Positions 20,591 to 32,170 of a DNA stretch of 64,000 nt are shown here, in pieces. How positions within the stretch are numbered: the first letter of the stretch is position 1; each line of letters starts with the position of its first letter. A program made the position numbers and the translations under genes. This DNA comes from Eurosta solidaginis (taxonomy: Eukaryota > Arthropoda > Insecta > Diptera > Tephritidae), in NCBI RefSeq assembly GCF_040869045.1, contig NC_090319.1, forward strand, positions 49,262,779-49,326,778, in the 5' to 3' direction. A model generated the notes under the pieces. It was not told the origin of the DNA and searched no databases. It saw nothing but the letters and a program-made list of their open reading frames with translations.

Positions 20591-21747
20591 ATATTTTAAG
20601 AACCTCGAACCGAGTCGTCGTGATATTCCCCCATCGTACTAGTTGCATTTTCAAGCTCTCTCGAGCTCTGCAGTGTCCGCAGTGGTTATGCGTAGTAGCT
20701 GAGAAGTGTTCTTCCACTGCTCGACTACATCGTCGAGTGGACGACTGCGCTGAGTAGGTCTGAAAGCCGAGTGGAGTAGCCATCAGGTATCTGATGCGTA
20801 TGAAAGTTCTCGCGGCAAACTTTACTTTTGACACTGCGTACATTTTCTTCGATGCGCTGCGGCATGTGTTTATCTTGGTTGTCATTAGGTTGAAGTCCGA
20901 TCTGCCGTCGAGCCAAGTAACTTGGTGTATACTGAAATGTGGTATCTACTATAGATTATTATATTTCGAGACGCGGTTAAGTCGATCAACCTCAGTCCAT
21001 TACGTCGTGTAGGTTGAATTTTCAACTATAGGGCCAAAGATTCTTTCGGCGTTTTAGGCGCCGGTAGGAGCAGTCATCGTTTGTTTTTCGAGCTTATCTT
21101 AGCAACAGTTCGATTCGTTTTATTGATTTCCCGACAAGCTGGATAGTTGATTAGAAAAGTACGTTAACTACCGAAAAAACTCCGCCTTGATGTGTATAGC
21201 GGCGAAACGTAGTGAATAATTGGCGACGAAGTTTCATTCTCCCAAAACCAACACAATGGCTTGTTTGGTAAGTAACGTCGCAAGGTATTTGTACTAAAGA
21301 ACGAATCCTTATGCTATTGGCTGATCAGACATAATATGTTTGGACGATTATTACGTTACCAAGATCTATACTTTTTCAGCTCTTAGAGCACTGTGGGGTG
21401 CTAAGAATAAAGCTGAAAGAGAAAATACCAAAAAATGTGTAAACAAGTCATGTGTAAGTATGGTAGGCCTAGCCACCGACAGTCTGATGCAATTTGACCG
21501 CGTTTCGAGCGTCAGTCAGTACATCAGTATATACCCGTCTCAAGTTGTAAGAGCCGTCAAAGCATAGGGGTGTCATGTAAACAACGCCGCGCTTAAGGTG
21601 ACAATGCAAATATGTTGAGACGAAGAAACAACAAAATAAATGCAGACATGCATAATGAATACAATAACAAAAAAATAAACACCTTACACACCAAAGGGGT
21701 TAATGCAATAAAAAAGAAAATAAAAAGGAGAGTAAGGGAAAACGTTT
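20591..21747. other. Unassigned region
   Basis: GC content rises around 20600-21000 and a 101-codon minus-strand frame (20580-20885) is present, but it lacks any motif I recognise. No feature is supported. Confidence 0.35.
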
Positions 21748-21947
21748 GTAGTAACCCTGCAAAAAATGAGATTGGTCTAGGATGAATCGGGGATGAGTCG
21801 CAAAGGAGTATGCGACCAATGCCAGTTTTGATCTCTTTGAACTGTCCCCTTTTGTTTGCGCATGTCCTATGAAGAGACTGATTGTACCCATTTATACCCG
21901 AAAGGGATCGATAGAACCAATCCCCTTTGTACCCATATGGGAACATA

Positions 21948-22457
21948 CTTACTTACTTAATTGGCGCTTAACCGTCTGAACGGTTATGGCCGTCCAACAA
22001 GGCGCGCCAGTCGCTCCTTCGCTCCGCCAACCGGCGCCAATTGGTCACACCAAGGGAATATAAATCGTTTTCCACCTGGTCCTTCCAACGGAGTGGGGGC
22101 CGCCCTCTACCTCTGCTTCCATAGGCGGGTTCCGATAGACACACTTTCGTGGCCGGGGCATCATCTTTCATTCGCATAACATAGCCTAGCCAGCGCAGCC
22201 GCTGCGTTTTAATTCGCTGGACTATGTTTATGTCTGCGTATAGAGGTCCATAAATCTTTCGAAGAACTTTTCTCTCGAACACTACCAAAGCCGCTTCATC
22301 TGCTGTTGTCATGGTCCATGCTTCTGCCCCATATAGCAGTACGGGTACGATAAGTGACTTGTAGAGTATGATTTTCGTTCGCCGAGAGAGGACTTTACTT
22401 TTCAATTGCCTGCCTAGTCCAAAGTAGTATTTATTGGCAAGATTGATTCTTCGCTGG
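21948..22457 (-). mobile_element. RTE-like LINE, 5'-truncated, 13-bp TSD
   Basis: The direct repeat ATATGGGAACATA at 21935-21947 and 22458-22470 flanks it. On the minus strand it codes without interruption for the end of an RT protein: IQRRINLANKYYFGLGRQL, LYKSLIVPVLLYGAEAWT, FERKVLRKIYGPL, RLRWLGYVMRM, GRGRPPLRWKDQVE and a DWRALLDGHNRSDG end. The 3' end is followed by a (TAAG)n tail, the short-tail type seen in RTE-like elements. Related fragments: 7490, 28560, 36399 and 51630. The first ~22 codons of the open frame (above 22457) belong to flanking DNA. Confidence 0.85.
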
Positions 22458-22471
22458 ATATGGGAACATAT

Positions 22472-23054
22472 TGTGACGAATATTAGTGACACTAAGTGAT
22501 ACTCACATCCCTAGTCTGATGCTAAGTAAATGAAGTCACAACAACAATAAAGCAGACATTCACTTGTATCTACATAAACGAATCAATCATTATGTCTACA
22601 CATATGTACGTACACGCAGCGGAGAAGCAACGCTCAACCACATGTATATATGTATCTGAGATACTCCCGAAAGTATGCAATGAGAGAAGCTATAAAATCG
22701 GGCATCTGTAGTTACAGCTGAGAAATTTTATAGCTAATGACCAACTAGTAGATTCTGGAAATGGAAGCGCCTAGAAGATGCAAACGAGGAAATCAGAGAG
22801 TATAAAAGGCAGCAACAGTCGAGGCGCGACAATCAGTTGGATTTAAGACGCTATCTAGCGAGCAATAGCAATATTATTTTGAAAATCAGTTTAATTTAAA
22901 CAAGCTATTGGTTGTGAAGTATCAGTGTTATTGTGAAGTACTTTAATAAAGGCCATTTTGCATTACTAAATATTGGAGTTATTTATTCAACAGTTTAGTG
23001 ATTCGAACTTAGCAGAAGGTTGCAAATAAGATGATTTGCGGTAAATACGTTACA
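22472..23054 (+). mobile_element. Solo LTR of a Ty3/gypsy- or similar retrovirus-like element
   Basis: The 583-bp unit starts TGTGACGAATATTAG and ends GGTAAATACGTTACA, i.e. TG...CA ends, flanked by ATAT at 22468-22471 and 23055-23058, a 4-bp TSD. It contains a TATA box and an AATAAA. No internal coding region or second LTR is next to it, so it is the product of LTR-LTR recombination. It inserted at the right-hand TSD of the RTE fragment, so it is the younger insertion. Confidence 0.85.
22801..22807 (+). promoter_or_regulatory. LTR TATA box
   Basis: TATAAAA lies in GAGTATAAAAGGCAGC, about 330 bp into the LTR, with an initiator-like TCAGTTGG about 30 bp downstream (22831-22840). The polyadenylation signal AATAAA is at 22945-22950. 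This order is U3-R-U5-like. Confidence 0.65.
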
Positions 23055-23058
23055 ATAT

Positions 23059-23980
23059 GAAGACCAACCCCCTTTTTCTGTTCAATAAGGACTCATATAG
23101 CGAGCAGTCGCATTTTGCATGGCTGAAACACAATCTAATGGTTGCCAAGCCACCAAATATATTCATGAAAGTTGTTTGCCCACTTTTCAAAAAGAAATAA
23201 AAAATATTTCATTAAGTCCTAGTAATTTAGGTTCGGTATAGGCCTCCGTATTTTTCTTAAATATTTCGATTCAATCACCGGTAATATTTTTTGTTTTACT
23301 CATTTCGTTGCCGTTTTTTCACTATTCTATTTTACTTAAAATGGGCTACATATGTAGATTTCAAACTGACTAATCCCAATTGCTCCGGAAAGGGACTAAA
23401 GGGGATCAATTATGCCCAACTGTAGACAAAAGCGTTCAATCGGAGACCAACCTCTTTAGAGATTAATCGCACGATTTGTTGCAGGGAAATTTATAATTGC
23501 GTTTTATGTATTTGTGCAATTACATCCATAAGCCTATAGGCGCATACTTTTAATTAGAGGCCGAAGCACAAGAGACACTAATATGTATGTATGTATGTCC
23601 TATAAACTATACACATATAAACAGCATGTTTATGTGTTATGAAATATACATGTATGTATATGTTTTGGTAATACATAAATAAATGTTCTATGGATGTACA
23701 TGTCGCGTCGTTTTCATTGACCCAAATTCTGTTATGCCCCAGACACAACAGCATTGTAGGTGACATGTGGGCCGACCACCACAGCTGGCAACAACAACAG
23801 CAAGACAAGTTTAATGTGCATACCTTGATTTGAACTACATAAATTATTGGACGAATTTACAAGCATACGTACTTCTTTTCGAAATTTTAAATTTACGTTA
23901 TATTCTCCAAATTGACTCAGCCAACTTCGCCTATTTTCGATTGAAGAAATTATTAACGAAGGGTAAACAGCCACCGCATG
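23059..23980. other. Unassigned region
   Basis: A TATG microsatellite near 23580-23660 is the only visible structure. The region 21750-21934 and 23059-23110 around the nested elements was probably one sequence before the insertions. Confidence 0.35.
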
Positions 23981-24147
23981 TTACACTGAAAGAAATGGTG
24001 CTAGTAAAATATGCAAATCGGTTATGTTGTTCTTGGCTTAACGGAGATTTGGTGAAATTGATCGAATTATGGTTAATTCGACCGAGTTCTTTGTCAAGCG
24101 AACAAATTAGTTTAGTCATTTCAACAGAAGAGAAATTGTCGCTCTTA

Positions 24148-24692
24148 CCCTGCAAAAATCGCGAGTACTCCATGCATGCATGTATGGAGTACTCGCTATG
24201 GACCAAGCGAGTGCTCCAAAATTAACCACAATTCATACAAAAAATATGGTCCAATTAACATTGCGATATCCTAGGACCGGACCATATACTCCACCTCCGC
24301 ATTACATCAGAATAATCCATGGAGTAACCACAGTCCAATAAACATCGTACCTGCAAAAATCGCGAGTACTCCATGCATGCATGTATGGAGTACTCACTAT
24401 GGACCCAGCGAGTGCTCCAAAATTAACCACAATTCATACAAAAATATGGTCCAATTAACATTGCGATGTCCTAGTACTGGACCATATACTCCAGCTCCGC
24501 ATTACATCAGAGTAATCCATGGAGTACCCACAGTCCAATAAACATCGTGTAATGATTACAATCGTTAAAAACGAGCAATTATCGGCTTACAACATGTTCG
24601 TGTAGAAACATGAGTTGGTCCATCGCTGCATTACAGTGGAGTAGAATGGTAAGTGCTCCAGTAGACCACATGGTCCAACGATTTTTGCAGGG
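24148..24692. mobile_element. MITE with 14-bp TIRs and TA target duplication
   Basis: CCCTGCAAAAATCG at 24148-24161 is repeated inverted and exact at 24679-24692, with TA on both sides (24146-24147, 24693-24694). Inside, a ~201-bp unit occurs twice in tandem (24149-24349 and 24350-24548). Each unit starts with a near-perfect palindrome, GCGAGTACTCCAT...GTATGGAGTACTCGC in the first unit, around GCATGCAT. No coding capacity. TA duplication suggests Tc1/mariner-type mobilisation. Confidence 0.8.
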
Positions 24693-25461
24693 TAGGTTAA
24701 CAAAATTCTGTAAAATTGACAGATTCCTAATCAATCTAACTGATTTTTTTGTTAATACCTATATGACACTACTTTATTTTCGTGTATTTTTTCTTGTGTT
24801 TTATCTTCAATTTTTTGTCGCACTCCATCCTAATACGGCTTCAGTACTGGTGTAAGTATGTAAACTATATTTGAAAAAACTAACGAAATACAAGAAAAAT
24901 ACAATCTAGTTCATTAAAAACAAACGAGCCAGTTTGTATTTCGATAGGTTTTTTTGACATTCGGCCGTTTTTTCTTTATTTTTTTCTGACACATGAAAAT
25001 TTTGTTTTTAGTTTGAAAATTTGGTGCATAAAAACACAATTAGAATCAACTTTCTTGTGAATAAAGTGAACCATTAGAGGGCGGAGTAATTTTTGCGTGT
25101 TATTTGCATTGTTGTTATTGTTAAAAATGTTAATGTAAAAATAAAATGTAAAACATAAACAAAAAAATGTCAAGCTCACTAATTTTGGGGGAATAGTGGT
25201 CTCGCTTTTTCATGATAGAAATTGTTTTTGTGTTTTGAAGTTCCGATAAAGTTTCGTCAGTTTTTTTAGCTTGGAATCCAAGCAAAAATAAAGTAGTGTC
25301 ATATATGCTTAACACAACTGATCTCACTGGTCATTTCAACAGCGATCAACAATCAATGCATGAGCAAATTTCAAAGAGAATTTTACGCTCACTGCGCTCT
25401 CTACTTTGTACTTATGTATGCTGTGTTCTATATGTATGCACATATTTACGTATGTATATGG

Positions 25462-25684
25462 CGGCCGCCGTGGTGTGATGGTAGCGTGCTCCGCCTACCA
25501 CAGCAAAGACCCTGAGTTCACATCCGGGGCAAAGCAACACAAAAATTTTAGAAATAAGGTTTTTCGATTAATTAGAAGAATATTTTTCTAAGCGGGGTCG
25601 CCCCTCGGCACTGTTCGGCAAGCACTCCGAGTGTATTTCTGCCATGAAAAGATCTCAATGAAAACTCATCTGCCTTGCAAACGC
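25462..25684 (+). mobile_element. tRNA-derived SINE copy 2
   Basis: GCCGCCGTGGTGTGATGG forms the tRNA-like head with an A-box-like TGGTGTGATGG, and GAGTTCACATCC is a B-box-like element ~45 bp downstream. The body has CTAAGCGGGGTCGCCCCTCG and AAAACTCATCTGCC blocks. The 3' half seen at 61295 is missing after CTTGCAAACGCC. Confidence 0.75.
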
Positions 25685-25871
25685 CGCAACATAGGTACTT
25701 TCTTACAAAGCTGTCGCAACATGTTCATTTGACTACTAAAACGGTCAATTACGAATCAACGATGTGCGAAGTTTATTCAACATCTTGTTGCGATTGATAA
25801 AAATTTACAGAAATTTCGGTTGAATTGACCCTTATTTCGTTTGATTTTACCAGTCTTTTTCTTTCAGTGTA

Positions 25872-27146
25872 TAAACGCATAGTATTATTAACAATTTACC
25901 TCTGTAAAATAAATTTTACTTGTAAAAATGATAAAAAATAAGAGCGATGGAAAAGCATGTTGCAATAGAACTTTGAGAGGTCTAACACAGTGGCCAAAAA
26001 AGCGTAATACGTTATCGAGCAACGACTTACACGAAATCCAGATTCTTCCACAAAACTTGTATCTACACCTCCGCGCCGTTTTAGATAACAACACTTCCGA
26101 TTAATCTGAAAAGGTATACTCACTGCCAGCAACACGACAATATGATTATGGTTGACTTTAACATCAGCGTGGATTCTCCTTCCCACAGTCGAAAAAGACA
26201 GTCTGCGTGATGTAAAATCCACACAGGATTGAAGTTTATCGACTTCGTTTCGTATTGTAATATGGCCTAAACTTCTTATACCATGAGTGTCTCCTAGAAA
26301 GAAGTTGAAACGAAAGTTATCACCTAATGATCGACGGCAAGCAAATCTCCAGCATGCAAGATATAAGCGCTCAACTCAAGGCCCAACTATCTACTCAAAC
26401 AACCCACACTCCGCTTTGGGGCTTTCCGTTGAGTAGCTGCAGACGCAATGGATTGATTGATAATGATATTTGCAATCAGTCTTCGAATCGAGCAGTACTT
26501 ACCGCCGTTTCGTACTCTAAAGTGTTCCAGAGAACCCAGATAAACAACTGGCACGATTAGGAATGTAGCGCCGCATCGTGAAAGAAGGACGCTATCAACA
26601 GTGCCACGCTGCGTTCGGTTGCAGAAACCCGCTGTATTATAAGAGGGTTATCGCGATGCATAGATTGAAAAGAGACGTGTACTTAGCAGAATGAAACGTA
26701 TACAAATAGTTCCCAAAATTTCCAACAGAAAATGTAGTAGATAATAGAAGTTTTCAAGAACGAAGCGAGCTTTAGCGTTATTACTATCGAACCACAACCC
26801 CCAGTACCTGTCAACGTATTGTGATTCCATAATAAGTACGACCCAATTAAAACGGCGGCTTAATATCTCATTAAAAATTTACTTAGAATATTAGGTTTAA
26901 GCCAGTGGGCTACAATCAATGAACTGATGGCGCCTTTCTGACTACCGCCTAGTATTTAACTATACGCAAAATCGTGGATTGGGCTCACGGTATGGGAATG
27001 ACCTCTCTTTTTTACGTGGAAAAAAATTACCTATTGAGAAAATTGCCGTGAATTTGCCGTAATTTATCCGGCACGCTCTAACTTCACGTGAAGTGACCAC
27101 CTTAGAGACCAGCTAGGAAAATAATGCTTGCACACGAATTTGCCAT
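25872..27146. other. Unassigned region
   Basis: There are two overlapping minus-strand frames at 25888-26222 and a 77-codon plus-strand frame at 26327-26560, none with recognisable motifs. AACTTCACGTGAAGTG near 27080 is a perfect palindrome core also seen near 28380. Confidence 0.35.
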
Positions 27147-27189
27147 AGATAAGTGGCATATTTTATAATTTCAAAAAAAAAATATATTT
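27147..27189 (+). repeat. Direct repeat flanking the family A fragment, left copy
   Basis: AGATAAGTGGCATATTTTAT followed by an A-rich run recurs at 28314-28360 on the other side of the LINE fragment. At over 25 bp it is long for a TSD; it may be host or satellite sequence split by the insertion. Confidence 0.55.
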
Positions 27190-28311
27190 AACTTTAGCTC
27201 TTGACAAAAGACCCCCCCCTTCAACCTTTCGGTCCAACTTCGTCCCATCCGTGAAAAAGTTAACCGGTCCCATGCCCCAGATAATTCCTCTTACCCACCT
27301 CGGTGGAATGACTGGGGTGAAGGTTGTATAGGGAGCAGTTATCGGCATACAATAGTCCGTCCTGTCCGGGATAAAGTCGAAACTGGTAAGAAGGGTAGAG
27401 TGTCCGAAGTCAGAAAGGCTATAGCCCATATCCCGGAGCCTGACTAACGACCAGGCCGCGGCCGCCTTTCCCGCAATATCTACTGGATATATGTTCAGCA
27501 TGACGTTCAGTGCCAAGGTATGTGTTGTTCTGAGAGCGCCACTGATACCGATCAGCGCCGTCCGTTGCACTACAGACCAGCACCCCATAGAGGAGAATCG
27601 GTTTGACCACCATCTCATAAAGCCAGTGTACTACTCCTGGCGAGAGTCACCATCTCTTTCCTATATCCCCGCTGCAGCAGTACAAGGCAACCGCGGCCTT
27701 CCTGGCCCTATCTTCCACATTGGGTCTCCTGGACAGTTTCTTGTCCAAAACAACCCCCAAATATTTAACCTTATCAGAAAGTACCCACGGTACTCCTCCA
27801 ATCGAGGGAGTTCTGAAATCTGGCATCTTATATCTCCTTGTAAAAAGAACCAATCCCGTTTTACCCGGCTTGACCGCCAATCCACATGATTCAGCCCACC
27901 TAGCCACAGTATCCAGGTAGCCCTGCAGAACATCGCGCAGGGCGCCCTGACTAGGTAGCGAGGTCATCTGCATAGGCAACCACCCGACAGCCATTGGCTT
28001 CCAGCTCCACAAAAAGCTCGTTGACTACCACAACCCAAAGCAGAGGAGATAGCACACCCCCCTGTGGCGTGCCCCTGCACACCTTCCTCTCAATTATGGC
28101 CCCTCCCCACTTCGCTGCGACAATTCTGCTGCATAAAAGTTTGCTAATAAATTCACCCAGAGCCGCCTCGACTCCTAAACCCACCAGAGCTCTTTCGATT
28201 GCCCCCGGTAAGACATTGTTAAAGGCCCCCTCGATGTCTACAAAGGCACCCAGAGCAAACTCTTTGTGTTCTAGGGACTCATCTATTTGCTTTACAATCG
28301 AATGGCGTGCC
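27190..28311 (-). mobile_element. RNase H LINE (family A), RT fragment
   Basis: On the minus strand it encodes, over shifting frames, VEAALGEFISKLLCSR, CRGTPQGGVLSPLLWVVVVN (intact motif B), VVAYADDLA, KYLGVVLDKKLSRRPN, and TALIGISGALRTTHT, ending at FFTDGTKLD, the first RNase H block. It is cut at the point where the 5134-5955 fragment begins. The 3' end of the element is missing. Motif B and YADD are better kept than in the 8112 copy. Confidence 0.75.
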
Positions 28312-28559
28312 GTAGATAAGTGGCATATTTTATAAATTCGAAAAAAAAAATTTTTATATTTTTTTCTGGTGCACCGCCAACTTCACGTGAAGTGCCTTTT
28401 CTCCTTCGATAAAGAAGTGAAAAAATGTTGCGGTGATCAAGGGCAATACGAAGTATTTGCTGTCATTACTGTCGACAGGTATAAATTCTAAACTGTATCA
28501 CTTTCGTATACCTGGGAAATGACAACCGAAACCACTATCGTCCAAGAAATTCAACAGAA

Positions 28560-28780
28560 TGCTTTTCAAACCAAGCGCAGCTCGCAAACCAAGCGCAAGT
28601 GGTAGGCAAACAAAAATCATGCTCTATATGTCCCTTATCCTTTTTGTTTTTCTTATGTGTGGCTTAAAATCCTGGACTGTGTCGAAAGAAAATCGAATTA
28701 CTCATGAAGTATTCGACAGAAAAGTTCTCCGAGCGTGGTATGGTCCTGCGCGTGTTGCCAACGGCATGCATTGAAGTTTA
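28560..28780 (+). mobile_element. RTE-like LINE scrap
   Basis: One frame carries SGRQTKIMLYMSLILFVFLM, ESWTVS-like and FDRKVLRAWYGPA, matching TKIILYKSLIVPVLLYG and FERKVLRKIYGP of the 21948 fragment. Ends are undefined. Confidence 0.6.
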
Positions 28781-28794
28781 ATGATCAGCTGCAG

Positions 28795-30095
28795 CGAATA
28801 GGTTGGGTTAGGTTGAAATTGCCGGTGCATGAGTATTTCACATAGACTGAATGAGTCCGTAGTATTTCCAGAAGTTTATTTTAACGACCAAATTGAAAAA
28901 ACCAGGACCTATGTTATAAAATAACTGCGTCCTCTTGGAAAATACTAGACTCTTTCTAGGACTTAAGCCACTTGCTGATTATAGATCTGACAGCTGTATC
29001 ATTTCCAATAGCTGGAGTCTTAGCCTGGCAAGCGCAGGGCACAAGCACAAAACACGCTCGATCGTTTCCTCCTCCAACCCGCACTTCCAACATCTGCTAT
29101 CACTGACCAAGCCTAATTTAAAGGCGTGTGACGCCAGAAGGTAGGTTCCAGTCAGAATACCCGTCATGAGTCTACAGTCCTCTCTTTTTAATGATGGATG
29201 CAACTTTGTTAGCCTAAGATTGTAAGACCTGCACATAATCTTCGACACTTTGCAGCCCCGCGCTTGAACCCACGCCTTTTCCGCTTGATAGATCATGTGC
29301 TCCTCTCGCCTTCTCTTAATCTCGCCCAATCTAATTGGGGCGTCTACGGAGCAATCTTCAAGGGATGCGCCCTTTTTTACTAGTTCATTTGCTTTTCCAT
29401 TCCCATCTATTCCCATAAGCCCTGGGACCCAATATAGATGTATGCTTCTCCCTGTCCGGATTCTTTTCAGAGACTACTTGCACTCCAACGCACTTTTAGA
29501 TGCTGCGCTATGCGAGATTATTGCCTTAATTGCTGCTTGACTGTCAATATAAACGTTAACACTGCTGCAGTTTAAGCTAATCTCTTCCAGTGTTTCTACT
29601 TCTTTGTTTACGACTAATACTTCCGCTTGAAAAACGCTACACTGATCTGGCAGCTTGTAGGATCTTTTTATTTCCGGATAATCACAGTATAGCGCAGACC
29701 TTAATCCTTCCACTACTTTGGAACCATCTGTGTCCACGTGTATTGCTTCGTCCGCCATTGGAGCACCCTTGAGCCAACCATCGACCTCTATTGTGGATTT
29801 AAGATCTCCTTCGAAGCGCAGATAGGGAATCAGGTAGTCTGTTCGTCCAGTAATTGATAACGCTATACTACTCTGGCCGCATGGTCGGCGCTCAAGCTGC
29901 CCCGAAGCACTGAGCCTGTTTGCAGTTGTTAACGCTATGTTCTTTGCTACCAGGTCTATAGATTGAGCGAATAAAAACCCAAAATCATTACTCTGGTTAT
30001 TTTGTGCGAATATATAACAAGCTTCGGGAAAGAATGAGTTCCTAGGAGGATAGGACAGAGAAATGTTCTCACAAAGCAACGCTTGACTGACTTAG
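28795..30095 (-). mobile_element. RNase H LINE (family B), 3' fragment
   Basis: On the minus strand an upstream frame (30079-29474) gives VDTDGSKVVEG, FQAEVLVVNKEVE and YIDSQAAIKAI, three of the four RNase H acidic positions. A second frame (29416-28979) gives GNGKANELVKKGA, where Asp of the usual N-E-K-A-D-E-L is Asn, then a CWKCGLEEETIERVLCLC Cys/His region. A frameshift separates the two. The 3' UTR ends near 28797 in a CAACCTAACCCAACC-type tail. It is distinct from family A by sequence. Other copies are at 42698 and 46645. Confidence 0.75.
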
Positions 30096-30137
30096 TACCA
30101 TTTAACTACTAAATCAAAGATAAATTATATGAATTTA

Positions 30138-30316
30138 GGTGCTTTTTAGTGCCACAAAAGATTATTTGGGTGCTCATTTCGTTTTCGAGATATTCACAAA
30201 AAAGTGTGGGTCTCTTTACGTCAAGCTAGCAGACCCACACGATTTTGCGAATATCTCGAAAACCAAATTAGCACCTAAATTATCGTTTGTGGCACGAAAT
30301 AGCACCTAAAAAGCAC
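30138..30316. repeat. Fold-back repeat, ~80-bp arms
   Basis: 30138-30213 (GTGCTTTTTAGTGCCACAAA to GTGTGGGTCT) is complementary to 30231-30316 with a ~17-nt centre. The arms themselves contain repeated GGTGCT(A/C)ATTT-type blocks. No coding capacity and no clear TSD. Confidence 0.7.
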
Positions 30317-30319
30317 TTA

Positions 30320-31140
30320 ATTCTCAAACAACTTAAACTTATTTTTGAGCACTTGGGTCTGCCACGCACGTAAATTGATAAACATCCATTCCCAGAAAAT
30401 ATGAACTGCATCAATTCAGCGATTTCATGATGATTACAAGAATTTTGTCTGACGTTTCTAATAAAAATCATTCCACATTAATTAATTTGTTTTCTTATTA
30501 TACATTAATTGCATATGACGAAATTGTGTTTGCAATAAATAAGAACTCACACATATACATGCATAATAGCGCTGATTAATGTGTGTTGGGATCAATTAAG
30601 CTTTGTCACTAAATGCACTATGTTGATAAAACATGAATGAATCTTTTGCAGTCAACAATGACATGCAGGAAAAAAACACAAAAAATAAAATAAATAATTT
30701 AGTTGTTGTTGTTACTATTGTTAAATAGCGGCAAAATATTTGCAATTATTTTTATATGCTCCCTTGCTCTTCTATAAACAATGCAGTACTTTTATAAATT
30801 ATAGTTACATTGTGGTTGTGGAAGCTTTAGCCTGCTGTACGGGCGGTGGGTACAACAACGATATGAAAAGTGCACACTCATCAGCTCGTGGTACGCTAAT
30901 GAGCCAGAAAGCGGACAATTTGCAACGCAATAAATGCAATACTTGTTTGTGTACATTTTAATTTCGCAACTGCCCATCAAAAAAATTGTTAACCTAATAT
31001 ACGGCTTATTGCATTAGGTAAAAGGCTTATAATATTTGACCTTAAATGTGTATGAGCCATTTTCACCATCTCTAGTTGAGTTAGAAACTTTTTGCAGTAT
31101 AGTAATGCTCCAGAAAGCTTTATTTGGCATTTTCGTCGCA
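30320..31140. other. Unassigned AT-rich region
   Basis: I see no gene and no family motif. The frames are short. Confidence 0.35.
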
Positions 31141-31606
31141 TAAGACTAAAAATAAAATAATTTAAAAAATATTTTTAAGTTAAACGGTTTCATTGAAAAC
31201 AATACTTAAATGAAGTAATAATAATACTAAAAGCTAGAAAATAATTAGGTAGGTGCTAGGTATTAGCCGTCACAATCCTCATCAATATAGGGCGTTGATC
31301 AGACAATTAAATAAAAGATTTGGGGGCGTGAAATTTCTAAAAATGTGAAGCGTAGCATAATTTATTAAGGTTCAGTTGGTCTTACTTATGACTATCAATA
31401 GAAATTTGACGCGTCCAACGCTTTTATTTAATTGTCTGATCAACGCCCTATATTGATGAGGATTGTGATGGCTAATACCTAGCACCTACCTAATTATTTT
31501 CTAGCTTTTAGTATTATTATTACTTCATTTAAGTATTGTTTTCAATAGAACCGTTTAACTAATTTTTTTTTTTTTAATTATTTCATTTTCAAATTTTTAG
31601 TCTTTA
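31141..31606. repeat. Fold-back repeat, ~180-bp arms
   Basis: The left arm 31141-31317 and right arm 31418-31606 are near-perfect complements (for example GATCAGACAATTAAATAAAAG at the inner ends, AAAACAATACTTAAATGAAG further out), separated by ~100 bp. One arm has lost or gained bases in its A/T runs. Confidence 0.75.
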
Positions 31607-31789
31607 TTTAATTCCCTATTATTTCTAATTCTATTTAATTCATTTAGTGACTCATTATTACAAGGACTCTTTCCTGACAATTTGTTACAATCTAAGTCCT
31701 CAATACATAATCCTTCCAAAGAGTTTACTCGACTATGCGCCACGTATGCTTGTCCCTCCTCGAACTCCAAGATATTTTGATGTCACTTC

Positions 31790-32170
31790 TACCGGACTGT
31801 ATGTAATATTTGTTCCAAATATGAACGAAATCGGACATCATAGGTCGCTTTCTATTCATGTATGTATTATGTGTTCCAAATATGGACCAAATCGGACCAC
31901 AAATACGATTTTTTTTAATATCTCGATCCTTGCACCACCTAGCGGCGATTTTTTGACAGTCCGCTTTCCATTCATGTATGTATTATGTGTTCCAAATATG
32001 GACCAAATCGGACCACAAATACGATTTTCTGAATATCTCGATCCTTGCGCCTCCTAGGGGCAATTTTTTCATAGCTCGCTTTCTATGCACGTATATATTA
32101 TGTGTTCCAAATATGAAACAAATCGCACCACAAATACGATTTTTTGATATATTTCGATCCATGCGCCACC
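31790..32170 (+). repeat. ~115-bp tandem repeat, about four units
   Basis: GTTCCAAATATG starts units near 31812, 31873, 31989 and 32104. Each full unit continues ACCAAATCGGACCACAAATA, ATCTCGATCCTTGC and CACCTAGCGGCGATTTTTT. The first unit is shortened to ~60 bp. The frames it opens are repeats of the same peptide and not a gene. Confidence 0.7.

Larger units (their letters stand above)
23981..25871. mobile_element. Possible TIR element holding nested insertions
   Basis: TACACTGAAAGAAA at 23981 and its complement TTTCTTTCAGTGTA ending at 25871 could be the termini of one old element. Between them lie a MITE (24148-24692) and a SINE (25462-25684). The termini are short and I found no clear TSD beyond TA-like bases. 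Confidence 0.35.

Noticed and set aside
25896..26222. Minus-strand 108-codon frame
   Set aside because: Looks protein-like at first (basic, mixed composition) but I find no domain and no supporting start or splice context.
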